64,000 nucleotides of DNA from Paenibacillus_E oryzisoli_A (GTDB lineage: Bacteria; Bacillota; Bacilli; Paenibacillales; NBRC-103111). Positions within the stretch are counted from its first letter, which is position 1. Each line of letters begins with the position of its first letter. A program made the translations under genes and the position numbers. The stretch covers positions 496,001 through 560,000 of the forward strand of contig NZ_JBCMUN010000001.1 of the NCBI RefSeq assembly GCF_050467285.1. Reading direction: 5' to 3'. Below the pieces are notes generated by a model. It did not search any database. It saw nothing but the letters and a program-made list of their open reading frames with translations, and had not been told where the DNA came from. Below are positions 42,390 through 51,889 of this stretch, in pieces.

Positions 42390-45140
42390 ATGCAAAACCA
42401 GAAGGAAATCGTGTATATCGGTGTGCAGGAAGATGCCTCAAACAGACTTCTGCACGGTTTAACGCTTTTGCAAACCAGCCTGGAATCTTGCGGCTACGAG
42501 GTTAAGTGCGCGGGCAGGGATGTCTGGACCGCAGCGGCTTACCGCAATACGAAAGGGCTTAAGATCTTTGTCGGCAACCGGGAAGAATCGGATTTTATCC
42601 GTACATTGGAGGAGCAGGAAGTGCTCCTTTATCACAGTATGTCTCCCGGCAAAGAAGGCTTTTATCTCGCGACGCTGCCGGGCGGTTTGATAGTCGTGTC
42701 CGGCGGTAACGACACCGGCGCGCTGTATGGCGCGCAGGAACTGGCACGGCGAATCCGAAAGGCGGGGCGGGTACCGGAGCTTGTGGCAGTTGGCGAAACG
42801 CCGGCGTTCGTGCTGCGCGGACCAGTGCTCGGTCTCCAGAAGACGTTGATTGAGCCGCCGCGTAGAACGTATGAGTATCCGATTACACCGGACCGCTTTC
42901 CGTGGTTTTATGACAAACAAATGTGGCAGGAATATCTGGATATGCTTCTCGAACAGCGCAGCAACGTCGTCTACATCTGGACCGGCCACCCGTTCGCTTC
43001 GCTCGTCAAGCTGAAAGACTATCCGGAAGCGCTTGAGGTGACGGAAGAAGAATACCTGCAGAATGTTGAGATCTTCCACTGGCTTACGGCGGAGGCCGAC
43101 AAACGCGGGATCTGGGTGGTGCTTAACTTCTACAACATCCATATTCCGCTGCCGTTCGCCGAAAAGCATGGACTGGAGCTGCACCAGCCGAAGCCTCTGC
43201 CGATTACGGCGGATTATACGCGCAAATCGATCGCTGAATTCGTGCGTTCCTTCCCGAATGTCGGCATTATGCTCTGTCTCGGCGAGGCTCTGCACGGCAG
43301 CGTGTACGGGATGGAATGGTTTACCGAAACGATTATCGCCGGGATGAAGGAAGGGCTTGCGGATCTGAAGGTGAAAGAGCTGCCTCCGATCATTTTGCGT
43401 GCGCACGCCGTTAAGGCGGAGCCGATCGTAGAGAAGGCGCTGCCGCTTTACCCGAACCTCTATACGGAAGCCAAATATAACGGTGAATCGCTCACCACAT
43501 GGACGCCGAGAGGCGGCTGGGTGCAAACGCACAATAACTTGAGCTCGATGCAATCCGTTCACATCGTCAACATTCATATTCTGGCTAATTTGGAGCCGTT
43601 CCGCTATGGAGCGCCGGCCTTTATTCAGAAGAGCATGCAGGCTGCCAAACATCGGCAGCAGGCGAACGGCTTGCACGTGTATCCGTTGTTTTATTGGGAT
43701 TGGCCCTACACGGCAGATAAGGTATCCCCGAGACTGCGCCAAGTCGAACGCGACTGGATCTGGTACGCAGCTTGGGCCAGATACGCTTGGAATCCGGATC
43801 GCGATCAGGAGACAGAGCGCAGTTACTGGGCCGAGGAGCTTGCGAGCCGCTTCGGCTCACAGGAAGCGGGCGCCGCGCTTCTGGAGGCGTATGATGCATT
43901 CGGCGAATGCGCACCGCGTCTTCTCCGCCGGTTCGGCATCACCGAGGGCAACCGGCAGACGCTGTCGCTCGGGATGACGATGAGCCAATTGACGAATCCC
44001 GACCGGTACTCTCCGTACAAAGCGCTTTGGGAGGATCATGCTCCGCAAGGAGAGCGCCTCGAGCTGTATGCGGAGCGGGAGGCGAACGGCGAGCCGCATA
44101 TCGGCGAGACGCCGCTCGACGTCGTCGAAGCGGCGGAGATGTTCGCTGACCTGGCCGCGGAAGCGATCGAGCGGGCTCGGCCGCACGTGACGAGCAACCC
44201 GGAGGAATTCGAGCGCATCGCAACCGACATCCAAGCGATTCGTTATATGGTTCGCTTTTACGGAGCTAAGGTGCGTGCAGCGGTTCAGGTGCTGCTCTAC
44301 AAGCAAGCTGCGAAGGGAGATTACCTGACTCGGCTTGAGGTGTTGGAGAAAGGCTTGCCTTATTTGCAGGAGAGCGTGGAGTGGTACCGGAAATTGACCG
44401 CCCTCACGGAAAAAACGTACATGTACGCCAACAGCATGCTGACGGCGCATCGAAAAATTCCTTTTCCGGATGGAGAAAAATATTGCCACTGGAGGGATTG
44501 CCTGCCGCTTTACGAGGAGGAACTGCAGAACTTCAAGGCGCGCGTTCAAGATTTGAAAGAGGGAAGGCTGCCGCTGGCTGTGGGCAGCGAGGAGAAGATC
44601 ACGCCTTATCGTGCCGCGCCGTTCATCCTGCATTCCACGGATGCCGAAACGTATGTCTTCCGCAAGGACAGCTTTCTTTTCACGGACGGCGAAGTGTTCG
44701 CGCATAGCTATGCGGAGGAGCTGGAGGGCTTGACCGGGATCCGGTTCAGCCGTGAGGAGGCGGCTAATCGCGGGGTGATCGTCGATTTCGAGCTGGCCGA
44801 ACCGGCCCGTGTACTCGTCGGTTATTTCCAATCCCCCGAAGCCCAATGGCTGCAAGTCCCGACACTGGACGAAAACACCCATGCCGATGCTCGAGGCGGT
44901 CTCGCGCCGGTTTTGCGAAAGGGCGTAAAGCCGGCTTTCTACCCGAGCGCGAATGTGCATGCGTTTCTGTACGAACCCGGACGGCACTCGCTGAATCTGG
45001 GCAAGGGGGCTTTTGCGATCGTCGGCGTCATCTCGGCGAACCAGAAGCTGGTCGAGCGCGATGTATCTCCGCTAAGCGAAAGTGCAAGCTCCCTGGATTG
45101 GCTGTATGCGGAGCATCAGGCTTTGACGAACGCAAATTAA
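42390..45140 (+). CDS. GH67/GH20b-domain glycosidase-like protein (alpha-glucuronidase-like)
   Basis: 916 residues from ATG 42390 (AGGAGGAG eight bases upstream). Residues 15-125 form the alpha/beta domain common to GH67, GH84 and GH20 enzymes, ending GGLIVVSGGNDTGALYGAQELARRIR. A TIM barrel follows (ERRSNVVYIWTG-like, RGIWVVLNFYNIHIP, NVGIMLCLGEALHG with E at about 308), then a long helical region and a C-terminal beta domain. The specific family is uncertain; uronic-acid or hexosamine hydrolases are the nearest by architecture. Cytosolic. Confidence 0.65.
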   Translation: MQNQKEIVYIGVQEDASNRLLHGLTLLQTSLESCGYEVKCAGRDVWTAAAYRNTKGLKIFVGNREESDFIRTLEEQEVLLYHSMSPGKEGFYLATLPGGLIVVSGGNDTGALYGAQELARRIRKAGRVPELVAVGETPAFVLRGPVLGLQKTLIEPPRRTYEYPITPDRFPWFYDKQMWQEYLDMLLEQRSNVVYIWTGHPFASLVKLKDYPEALEVTEEEYLQNVEIFHWLTAEADKRGIWVVLNFYNIHIPLPFAEKHGLELHQPKPLPITADYTRKSIAEFVRSFPNVGIMLCLGEALHGSVYGMEWFTETIIAGMKEGLADLKVKELPPIILRAHAVKAEPIVEKALPLYPNLYTEAKYNGESLTTWTPRGGWVQTHNNLSSMQSVHIVNIHILANLEPFRYGAPAFIQKSMQAAKHRQQANGLHVYPLFYWDWPYTADKVSPRLRQVERDWIWYAAWARYAWNPDRDQETERSYWAEELASRFGSQEAGAALLEAYDAFGECAPRLLRRFGITEGNRQTLSLGMTMSQLTNPDRYSPYKALWEDHAPQGERLELYAEREANGEPHIGETPLDVVEAAEMFADLAAEAIERARPHVTSNPEEFERIATDIQAIRYMVRFYGAKVRAAVQVLLYKQAAKGDYLTRLEVLEKGLPYLQESVEWYRKLTALTEKTYMYANSMLTAHRKIPFPDGEKYCHWRDCLPLYEEELQNFKARVQDLKEGRLPLAVGSEEKITPYRAAPFILHSTDAETYVFRKDSFLFTDGEVFAHSYAEELEGLTGIRFSREEAANRGVIVDFELAEPARVLVGYFQSPEAQWLQVPTLDENTHADARGGLAPVLRKGVKPAFYPSANVHAFLYEPGRHSLNLGKGAFAIVGVISANQKLVERDVSPLSESASSLDWLYAEHQALTNAN

Positions 45141-45215
45141 TCGGATGAACGTTATATGGGATCTGAAAGACCCTGTATACACGGAAGAGGAAAAGAGCTA
45201 AGGAGTGGAGCGGGC

Positions 45216-46292
45216 ATGGCAGCCAAGACGTATAAGTTAGGCGTAATCGGATTGGGCGAAGGACGAAGCATCCTATCGGCGGCGCAGCAGAGCGGCCGCT
45301 GGCAATTAATAAACATATGCGATCTGAATGAGGAAGTATGCAGGGCGCGCCAGGAGGAATTCGGCTTAAGCCGCTATACGCTGCGGTATGACGACCTTCT
45401 GGAAGATCCGGAAATTGAGGTTATCGCGATCTATACGCCGGATCAACTGCACGGCCGGCATATCAAGCAAGCGCTTGAGGCCGGCAAGCATGTTATCGTG
45501 ACGAAGCCGCTGCTGCATTCACTCGAAGAGGCAGGCTCTCTGCTGGAAGCGGCGAAGACGGCAGGCAAGCTCGTTTTCGTCGGGCAGAGCTCGCGGTTCT
45601 TCGAGCCGATGATGCACCAGCGGCGAGATTATTTGGAAGGACGGCACGGGGATGTCGATACGATCGAAACGTACTACATCTCCGACGCGCGCTGGTTTCT
45701 GCAGCGGGATTGGGCCCGGCAGAAAGGGTTTAGCTGGATGCACAACTTCATGAGCCACGCCGTTGACTTGGCCAAATGGTATCTTCCCGGCATAGAGGAA
45801 GTGTTCGGTTACGGCCATGCCAGCACAGTGAACAAGGAATATGGACTCTCCGCACCCGATGATCTGAGATTCCTGCTTCGCGACGGGGAGGGAAGGATCG
45901 CCCAAGTAAGCGGCTCGTATACGAAGCCGACGCTCCGCCAGATCGATTCGGGCATCGGCTGCACGCTGAGGGGCTCCAAAGGAACGAGCCGATCGCTTTA
46001 TTCGAAGCTGCTGTATCACACCCATTTTGCCGGCGAGCAGCCGATAACGCATTCGTTCGAAGAGAAGCACGGTTACTATTTCCGCTTCGAAGGAGAAAGT
46101 CATCACGCCGGGGAGTATCAAAACTACATCGAATATTTTGCCGAATGCCTGGACCGTGGGGAGACGCCGAAGCCGGATTTGAACGAAGGCATCCATACGC
46201 TGGCGGTCATGGCCGCTATGGAAAGAAGCATGGAGACGGGGCAGCCGGTGAGGGTCAGCGATATTTTACGCGATTATTCGCTTCGGCAATAA
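45216..46292 (+). CDS. Gfo/Idh/MocA family oxidoreductase
   Basis: 358 residues from ATG 45216 (GGAG upstream); the longer frame from 45156 has no site. N-terminal Rossmann fold (LGVIGLGEGRSIL), IYTPDQLHGRHIKQALEAGKHVIVTKPLL with the catalytic-region Lys, then the C-terminal alpha/beta domain with SHAVDLAKWYLPG. These NAD(P) enzymes oxidise sugars or act in NAD-dependent glycoside cleavage. Substrate unknown. Confidence 0.9.
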   Translation: MAAKTYKLGVIGLGEGRSILSAAQQSGRWQLINICDLNEEVCRARQEEFGLSRYTLRYDDLLEDPEIEVIAIYTPDQLHGRHIKQALEAGKHVIVTKPLLHSLEEAGSLLEAAKTAGKLVFVGQSSRFFEPMMHQRRDYLEGRHGDVDTIETYYISDARWFLQRDWARQKGFSWMHNFMSHAVDLAKWYLPGIEEVFGYGHASTVNKEYGLSAPDDLRFLLRDGEGRIAQVSGSYTKPTLRQIDSGIGCTLRGSKGTSRSLYSKLLYHTHFAGEQPITHSFEEKHGYYFRFEGESHHAGEYQNYIEYFAECLDRGETPKPDLNEGIHTLAVMAAMERSMETGQPVRVSDILRDYSLRQ

Positions 46293-46305
46293 GGAGGACT
46301 TAAGG

Positions 46306-47868
46306 ATGCTTACGCAAACCGAGCTCGATTTCGTTGAAAAATTTCTGAGTGCAGGCCGCCTGCCGGCTGAAGAGAAAGCGGAGTATCTTCGTGTCCAGTT
46401 GGATACGCTGGCCGATGAACAGCTGGAGGTATACGCGGGGAAGATCAATCGTTATCAATCGGAACTGAATCCGGACGATACGTACTGGTTCTCCTTGCAG
46501 GAAGTCAAAAAGCTTATGTATAACGAGTCGAACCGAAGGAAGATCGCCAAGCTGGGACTCTCCTATTCGAACGGCGAACCGTCTCCCATGAGCGGGGCGG
46601 AGCTCGCTTCGATGCTGAAAAGCAACGTCCGGTTCAAGAGCACCGACGGGATTAAATGTTCGGAGCTTAAGCTGTCGGAAGAGGACCTCGGCTGGTGGCG
46701 TGAAGCCAGGCTGGGGATGTTCATCCACTGGGGTGCGTATTCGATCATCGGACGCGGTGAATGGGTGATGCATCATGAACAAGTGCCGGAGGAGGAGTAC
46801 CGCAAGATAGCCATGTCCTTTAACCCACAGTCGTTCGATGCGAGGAAATGGGCAAAGCTGGCGAAGGATGCCGGCATGGGCTATATGGTGATGACCGCAA
46901 GGCACCATGATGGTTTCTCCCTCTGGGACAGTCCGGGCAGCTATGGGCAGTATACGACGATGCAGGCGGAGGCAAGGCGCGATTTCGTGAAGGAATATAC
47001 CGAGGCGGCACGGGAGCAAGGGCTTGGGGTCGGGCTGTACTATTCTCCGCTCGATTGGCGATTTCCCGGCTACTTCGAGCCGGTGGAGAAGTACGATAAC
47101 GCCTTGCTGTTAAAAAAGCAAGCTTACGATCAAGTCGAAGAATTGATGTCGCGATATGGGAAGATCGATATCCTCTGGTATGACGGCTCGTGGCTGGCGC
47201 ATAAGGGCTCGGACGCAGGCGGGGCCTGGCTGTGGGAGCCGATCAAGCTGAACAGCATGGTGCGGAAATACAATGCGAACACCGTCATCAACGAGCGCTC
47301 CGGCTGGGAAGGGGATTTCTCCTGTGACGAAGGTCCGCACGATATCAACGGATCGATCATTCCGTTCGCATGGGAGAAAAACTTCAGCATAGGAGGCTCC
47401 TGGGCATGGCGGCCGGAAAATAAGGCAATGCCGTTCGAAAAAGTGATGGATTTGATTCTGAATGTCTTCGTGCGCGACGGCAATGCGCTGCTCAACGTCA
47501 CGCCGGATCAAGATGGCGTGATTCCGGAGGATCAAGTGCAGCTATTCCTTCGGATCGGGGATTGGATGCGCGCGAACGGTGAGAGTGTCTACGGCACGCG
47601 CGGCGGCCCTTGGCAGCCGGCGGACGGCGTGTATGGAACCACCTGCCGCGATAACATCGTGTATGTGCACATTCTGAATCCGCAAGCGTTCCGCGACGTG
47701 AAGCTGCCTCCGCTGGAGCGGAAGGTGCTTGCCTGCCAAACGCTTGCTTTGGAGAGTCTACCGTTCACGCAGGATGACAGCGGAATGACGATCTCCGTGC
47801 CGGAAGCCTATTGGCAGACCGTCGACACCATTGTGAAGCTCGTGCTGGACGAAGGAGTGATCTCATGA
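46306..47868 (+). CDS. Alpha-L-fucosidase (GH29) with an extra N-terminal helical region
   Basis: 520 residues. The GH29 barrel begins at about 125 with WWREARLGMFIHWGAYS, then TARHHDGFSLWDS, GVGLYYSPLDW, and nucleophile Asp293 in ILWYDGSW; INERSGW and NVTPDQDGVIPE follow. About 120 residues of charged helices precede the barrel, which typical GH29 enzymes lack. No signal peptide. AAGGAGG precedes the ATG. The stop overlaps the next start (ATGA). Confidence 0.93.
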   Translation: MLTQTELDFVEKFLSAGRLPAEEKAEYLRVQLDTLADEQLEVYAGKINRYQSELNPDDTYWFSLQEVKKLMYNESNRRKIAKLGLSYSNGEPSPMSGAELASMLKSNVRFKSTDGIKCSELKLSEEDLGWWREARLGMFIHWGAYSIIGRGEWVMHHEQVPEEEYRKIAMSFNPQSFDARKWAKLAKDAGMGYMVMTARHHDGFSLWDSPGSYGQYTTMQAEARRDFVKEYTEAAREQGLGVGLYYSPLDWRFPGYFEPVEKYDNALLLKKQAYDQVEELMSRYGKIDILWYDGSWLAHKGSDAGGAWLWEPIKLNSMVRKYNANTVINERSGWEGDFSCDEGPHDINGSIIPFAWEKNFSIGGSWAWRPENKAMPFEKVMDLILNVFVRDGNALLNVTPDQDGVIPEDQVQLFLRIGDWMRANGESVYGTRGGPWQPADGVYGTTCRDNIVYVHILNPQAFRDVKLPPLERKVLACQTLALESLPFTQDDSGMTISVPEAYWQTVDTIVKLVLDEGVIS

Positions 47869-48776
47869 ATTGGCCTTATTCCGTGCCGGAGGAGAAAAAG
47901 ATCCGGCTTATCGTCAATACGGACGCTAAAAATGAGGCGGACGACCAATATGCGATTGTGCATGCGCTCTTGACGCCGCGCTTCCGCATTAGCGGCATGA
48001 TTGCGGCAAACTTCGGGGAGCGAAGCGCAACCTCCATGGAGGATTCCTACGAAGAAATCGGCAAGGTCCTACGTATTATGGGAATGGAATCAGACGTCCA
48101 GGTGTTCAAGGGAGCGCCTTCCGCTCTCCTGGATGACAAGACGCCGATCCCTTCGGCAGGCTCTGAGTTAATCATTCGGGAGGCATTAAGAGAGGATTCC
48201 CTTCCTTTATATGTCATTTTCCTTGGGCCGCTCACCGATTTGGCTTCGGCTTACTTGCAGGAGCCTCGTATTGCGGAGCGCTTGACGGCTGTTTGGATCG
48301 GCGGCGGCACGTATCCCGAGGGCGGGGAGGAATTCAATCTCGGCAACGACATCGCAGCAGCCAACGTGGTGCTGCGCTCACCGATTCCGTTGTGGCAGGT
48401 GCCCAAGAACGTGTATTCCATGGTCCGGGTAAGCCTGGCGGAGCTTGCTGTTCGGGTGAGGCCGTATGGAGAAATCGGGAAATATTTGTTCGATCAATTG
48501 GCAGAATTCAATATGGCATGGGGCAGCAAGCCGCGGTGGCCGAAGGGAGAAATGTGGAGCTTGGGCGATTCGCCCGCCGTGTCGCTGCTGCTGGATGACC
48601 ATATGTTTGAATATGATTTCCTGGAAGCGCCTCTGATCGGGCCGGATCAGCGGTATGTGCCGCAGCCGGGAGCGAGGAAGATTCGGGTTTACCGTTATGT
48701 GGATTCCCGGTTTACCTTGGAGGACCTGTATGCCAAATTACAATTGTTCGCTATCTACAATAGGAGGATTCCCTAA
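47865..48776 (+). CDS. Nucleoside hydrolase-like (IUNH/DUF1593-type) protein
   Basis: 303 residues from ATG 47865. The N-terminus NTDAKNEADDQYAIVHALL matches the Asp-rich calcium site of the IUNH fold (with Asn at the first position), and FLGPLTDLASAYL, AVWIGGGTYPEGG and EFNLGNDIAAANVV follow the family. Known members release ribose from nucleosides, but relatives in glycan loci may cleave other N- or O-glycosides. It is translationally coupled to the fucosidase before and the rhamnosidase after, so a role in the same saccharide breakdown is likely. Confidence 0.82.
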   Translation: MNWPYSVPEEKKIRLIVNTDAKNEADDQYAIVHALLTPRFRISGMIAANFGERSATSMEDSYEEIGKVLRIMGMESDVQVFKGAPSALLDDKTPIPSAGSELIIREALREDSLPLYVIFLGPLTDLASAYLQEPRIAERLTAVWIGGGTYPEGGEEFNLGNDIAAANVVLRSPIPLWQVPKNVYSMVRVSLAELAVRVRPYGEIGKYLFDQLAEFNMAWGSKPRWPKGEMWSLGDSPAVSLLLDDHMFEYDFLEAPLIGPDQRYVPQPGARKIRVYRYVDSRFTLEDLYAKLQLFAIYNRRIP

Positions 48777-51484
48777 TGACAGTAAGCGTGACGGCATGTA
48801 AAACCGAATATCTGATGAATCCGTTAGGGCTGGATTGCCTGGAGCCTCGCTTTTTTTGGCAGTTGGAAGCGGATCGAAGGAATGTTCGGCAGAGCACCTA
48901 TCAAATTGTAGTAGCCTCCACAAAGGAAGATTTGGAGCTGGATAGGGGCGATCAGTGGGATTCCGGCAAGATCGATTCGGACGATTCGATTCAAGTGGTT
49001 TATGCAGGCAAAGCCCTGCAATCGGAGAAGTTATACTTTTGGAAGGTGCGCGTTTGGGATGAGCAGGGACAGGTCTCCGCATGGAGCGAGCCCGCGTTCT
49101 GGTCGATGGGGATTCTCTCCCGCAGTGAATGGAAAGGCAAGTGGATCGGCCGCAAAGCGAAGCCCGAGCTGAACATGCAGCCGTCGCCGTTTCTGCGCAA
49201 AGAGTTCTCGGTTCGCTCCGATATTCGCCGTGCGATGGTGTACGTCACGGCACTTGGCTTATTTCAACTGAAGGTGAACGGGCAGCCGGTCGGCCATCTG
49301 TTTGCCCCTGGCTGGACGGATTATGACAAGCGCGTTCAGGTGCATGCCTATGAAGTGACCGAACAGCTTACGCAAGGCGCGAACGCGTTCGGGGTTATTC
49401 TCGGAGACGGCTGGTATGCGGGTACGGTCGGGTTTCTGGGCAGGCACGTGTATGGGGAACGGCCTTTCTTCCTTATGCAGGCATGCCTCGAGTACGAGGA
49501 CGGCAGCCGGGAAATTGTCACAACGGATGCCACATGGCGAACGACAGAAGGGCCGATTCGGTATTCCGATCTGATCAAGGGCGAAATCTACGATGCCAGA
49601 CTGGAGCTGACCGGCTGGGATCGAGCGGGCTACGACGACTCGGACTGGGAGACTCCGGATATTCGATCGGGCTACAATGGCCTGCTTGTGGCCGCCGTCG
49701 AGCCTCCGATACGGATCATGAAAACGATGAAGCCGATCACTGTGAGAAGAACGGAAGCGGGCAGTTACATTTTCGATATGGGGCAGAACATGGTGGGTTG
49801 GACGGAAGTGAACGTACAGGGAGCAGCCGGTACGCAAATTACGTTAAGCCATGCGGAGATGTTGAATCCCGACGGTTCGCTCTATCTCGACAATCTGCGG
49901 GTTGCCGTACAGCAGGACCACTATATACTCAAGGGAGACGGAGAAGAGAAGTACGAACCGCATTTTACGTTCCATGGCTTTCGATATGTAGAAGTGATCG
50001 GGTATCCGGGGGAACCAGACTTGACCGCGATTACCGGCAAAGTTATTCATTCCGATACGCCGGTTGCAGGTGCGCTCGAAACGTCGGATGGGATGGTGAA
50101 TCAGCTGTACGCGAACATTACTTGGGGCCAACGGGGTAATTTCCTGTCCGTACCCACGGACTGTCCGCAGCGCGATGAGCGGCTGGGATGGACCGGGGAT
50201 GCCCAGATTTTTGCTCGGACGGCTTCTTATAATATGGACGTTTCACGGTTTTTTACTAAATACATGCAAGACATCATCGATTGTCAGCAGCCGTCCGGCG
50301 CGTTCACAGACGTCGCTCCGGACGCCGGATGGATTCGCCACAAAATGTGGAACACGCGTCTGAACTGGTTCGCTCCCGATAATGCAGGTTGGGGCGATGC
50401 GGGTGTCATTATTCCTTGGACGTTGTACACGATGTACGGTGATAAGCGGATCTTGCAAACGCATTACGACGCCATGGTTCGATGGGTCGATTATTTAACG
50501 AGCAGTACGGATAATCTGATTCGTCCGAATTACGCCAATTATGGGGATTGGCTCTCGATCGAAGCTGACACTCCGAACGAGGTGCTCGCCACAGCCTACT
50601 TCGCTTACAGTACGAAGCTGCTTTCCAAAATCGCTGGAGCGATCGGACGAGTAGAGGATCAGCTCCTGTACGAAACTCACTTTACGAACATCGCCAAGGC
50701 TTTCTGTGAGAGGTTCGTCCGCAGCGACGGCCGTATTCATGGCGAAACCCAAACCGGCTACGTTTTGGCGCTTCACTTCGGATTGCTCACGCCGGAGTTG
50801 AAGACGCTCGCCATCCGGCACCTCACGAACAATATCCGTGCGCGCGGCGACCGGTTGTCCACGGGCTTCCTCGGCGTCGGGTATTTGCTGCCGGCCTTGA
50901 TGGAAAGCGGCGAGTCGGACGTCGCCTATACGCTTTTGACCCAGAAGGCTTTCCCATCCTGGATGTACTCCATCTTGCATGGAGCTACGACAATCTGGGA
51001 GCGTTGGGACGGCTGGACAGAGGATAAAGGCTTCCAAACGCCTTCGATGAACTCATTCAACCATTATTCCCTTGGTTCCGTTGGCGAATGGATGTTCCGT
51101 TACATGGCAGGAATTGAGGCGGATTCGTCCGTCCCCGGCTTCCGTCATTCCTTCATTCGTCCGCAGCCGGGCGGCGATCTTAAGCATGTGAAAGCCTCCT
51201 ATGCGTCGCTGTACGGCCGAATCGCCGTAGAGTGGTCGCTGATTGAAGCGGGAGAGCTGACGCTTATCGTAGAAATCCCGGCGAATACGACCGCAAGCGT
51301 ACTCGTTCCGGCACGCAATATAAGCATAGATGGCGTAAAAGCTGGTGAGGGAGACGCGGCGATCCCTGTCCTCGAGCAAACGGAAGGAACGCAGGTGAAG
51401 CTTGGGTCCGGCACCTACACCTTTACCGGCAGAGCGGTGAACAAGCAGTCCGAGGGGCAGCAGTCGGTCGGTTATCTAACATAG
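48776..51484 (+). CDS. Alpha-L-rhamnosidase (GH78)
   Basis: 902 residues. Beta domains N-terminal (LGLDCLEPRFFWQL; QSTYQIVVAS; WSMGIL), then the (alpha/alpha)6 barrel with the GH78 hallmark DCPQRDERLGWTGDAQ (462 on; D467 and E468 in the acidic cluster) and E742 in TIWERWDGW. It cleaves terminal alpha-L-rhamnose. No signal peptide. The ATG overlaps the previous TAA by one base. Last gene of the locus. Confidence 0.93.
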   Translation: MTVSVTACKTEYLMNPLGLDCLEPRFFWQLEADRRNVRQSTYQIVVASTKEDLELDRGDQWDSGKIDSDDSIQVVYAGKALQSEKLYFWKVRVWDEQGQVSAWSEPAFWSMGILSRSEWKGKWIGRKAKPELNMQPSPFLRKEFSVRSDIRRAMVYVTALGLFQLKVNGQPVGHLFAPGWTDYDKRVQVHAYEVTEQLTQGANAFGVILGDGWYAGTVGFLGRHVYGERPFFLMQACLEYEDGSREIVTTDATWRTTEGPIRYSDLIKGEIYDARLELTGWDRAGYDDSDWETPDIRSGYNGLLVAAVEPPIRIMKTMKPITVRRTEAGSYIFDMGQNMVGWTEVNVQGAAGTQITLSHAEMLNPDGSLYLDNLRVAVQQDHYILKGDGEEKYEPHFTFHGFRYVEVIGYPGEPDLTAITGKVIHSDTPVAGALETSDGMVNQLYANITWGQRGNFLSVPTDCPQRDERLGWTGDAQIFARTASYNMDVSRFFTKYMQDIIDCQQPSGAFTDVAPDAGWIRHKMWNTRLNWFAPDNAGWGDAGVIIPWTLYTMYGDKRILQTHYDAMVRWVDYLTSSTDNLIRPNYANYGDWLSIEADTPNEVLATAYFAYSTKLLSKIAGAIGRVEDQLLYETHFTNIAKAFCERFVRSDGRIHGETQTGYVLALHFGLLTPELKTLAIRHLTNNIRARGDRLSTGFLGVGYLLPALMESGESDVAYTLLTQKAFPSWMYSILHGATTIWERWDGWTEDKGFQTPSMNSFNHYSLGSVGEWMFRYMAGIEADSSVPGFRHSFIRPQPGGDLKHVKASYASLYGRIAVEWSLIEAGELTLIVEIPANTTASVLVPARNISIDGVKAGEGDAAIPVLEQTEGTQVKLGSGTYTFTGRAVNKQSEGQQSVGYLT

Positions 51485-51497
51485 TTTCCATAATGAA

Positions 51498-51522
51498 AAG
51501 GGATGGCATTATGCCATCCCTT
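51498..51522. terminator. Hairpin ending the carbohydrate locus
   Basis: AAGGGATGGCAT and ATGCCATCCCTT form a perfect 12-bp stem around one base. The T run is poor on both strands, but the position after the last gene fits termination. Confidence 0.65.
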
Positions 51523-51590
51523 AGTTTCACAGCGATGTGAGGGAACAAAGGATCACCGTTCCGACACACCGCCGGCTTTGGCCATCCTCA

Positions 51591-51869
51591 CTATTTCTTT
51601 GCCAACTGCTGCTGCGCCATCCGCACGAGCTCGCGCACCATCGCGCCGCCGATCGGCCCGCCGACCCGGCCGGCATCCTCGGATTTCAGCTGCCCGTTGT
51701 AACCGGGCTGCAGAGGAACGCCAAGCGTGCGAGCGACTTCGTATTTCACCAGATCGGGCCGCGCCGGATCGACAGCGTACCCTTGCTCTTTCATCACTTG
51801 GGCTTTCAGCAAGCCCAATCCTTCGCTTGCACCGGGAACCATAGCCCGGCTGCTTCTTCTTCGTGCCAT
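51591..51869 (-). CDS. Alpha/beta-type small acid-soluble spore protein
   Basis: 92 residues, somewhat longer than the usual 60-75 because of a basic N-terminal extension. The conserved SASP core is clear: KYEVARTLGVPLQPGYNGQL (split by motif), then SEDAGRVGGPIGGAMVRELV and MAQQQLAKK. These proteins coat spore DNA and protect it from UV and heat, and are degraded by Gpr at germination. GAGGTGA precedes the ATG. Expected to be forespore-expressed (sigma-G). Confidence 0.93.
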   Translation of the reverse strand: MARRRSSRAMVPGASEGLGLLKAQVMKEQGYAVDPARPDLVKYEVARTLGVPLQPGYNGQLKSEDAGRVGGPIGGAMVRELVRMAQQQLAKK

Positions 51870-51889
51870 TAGGCATCACCTCTTGGAAG

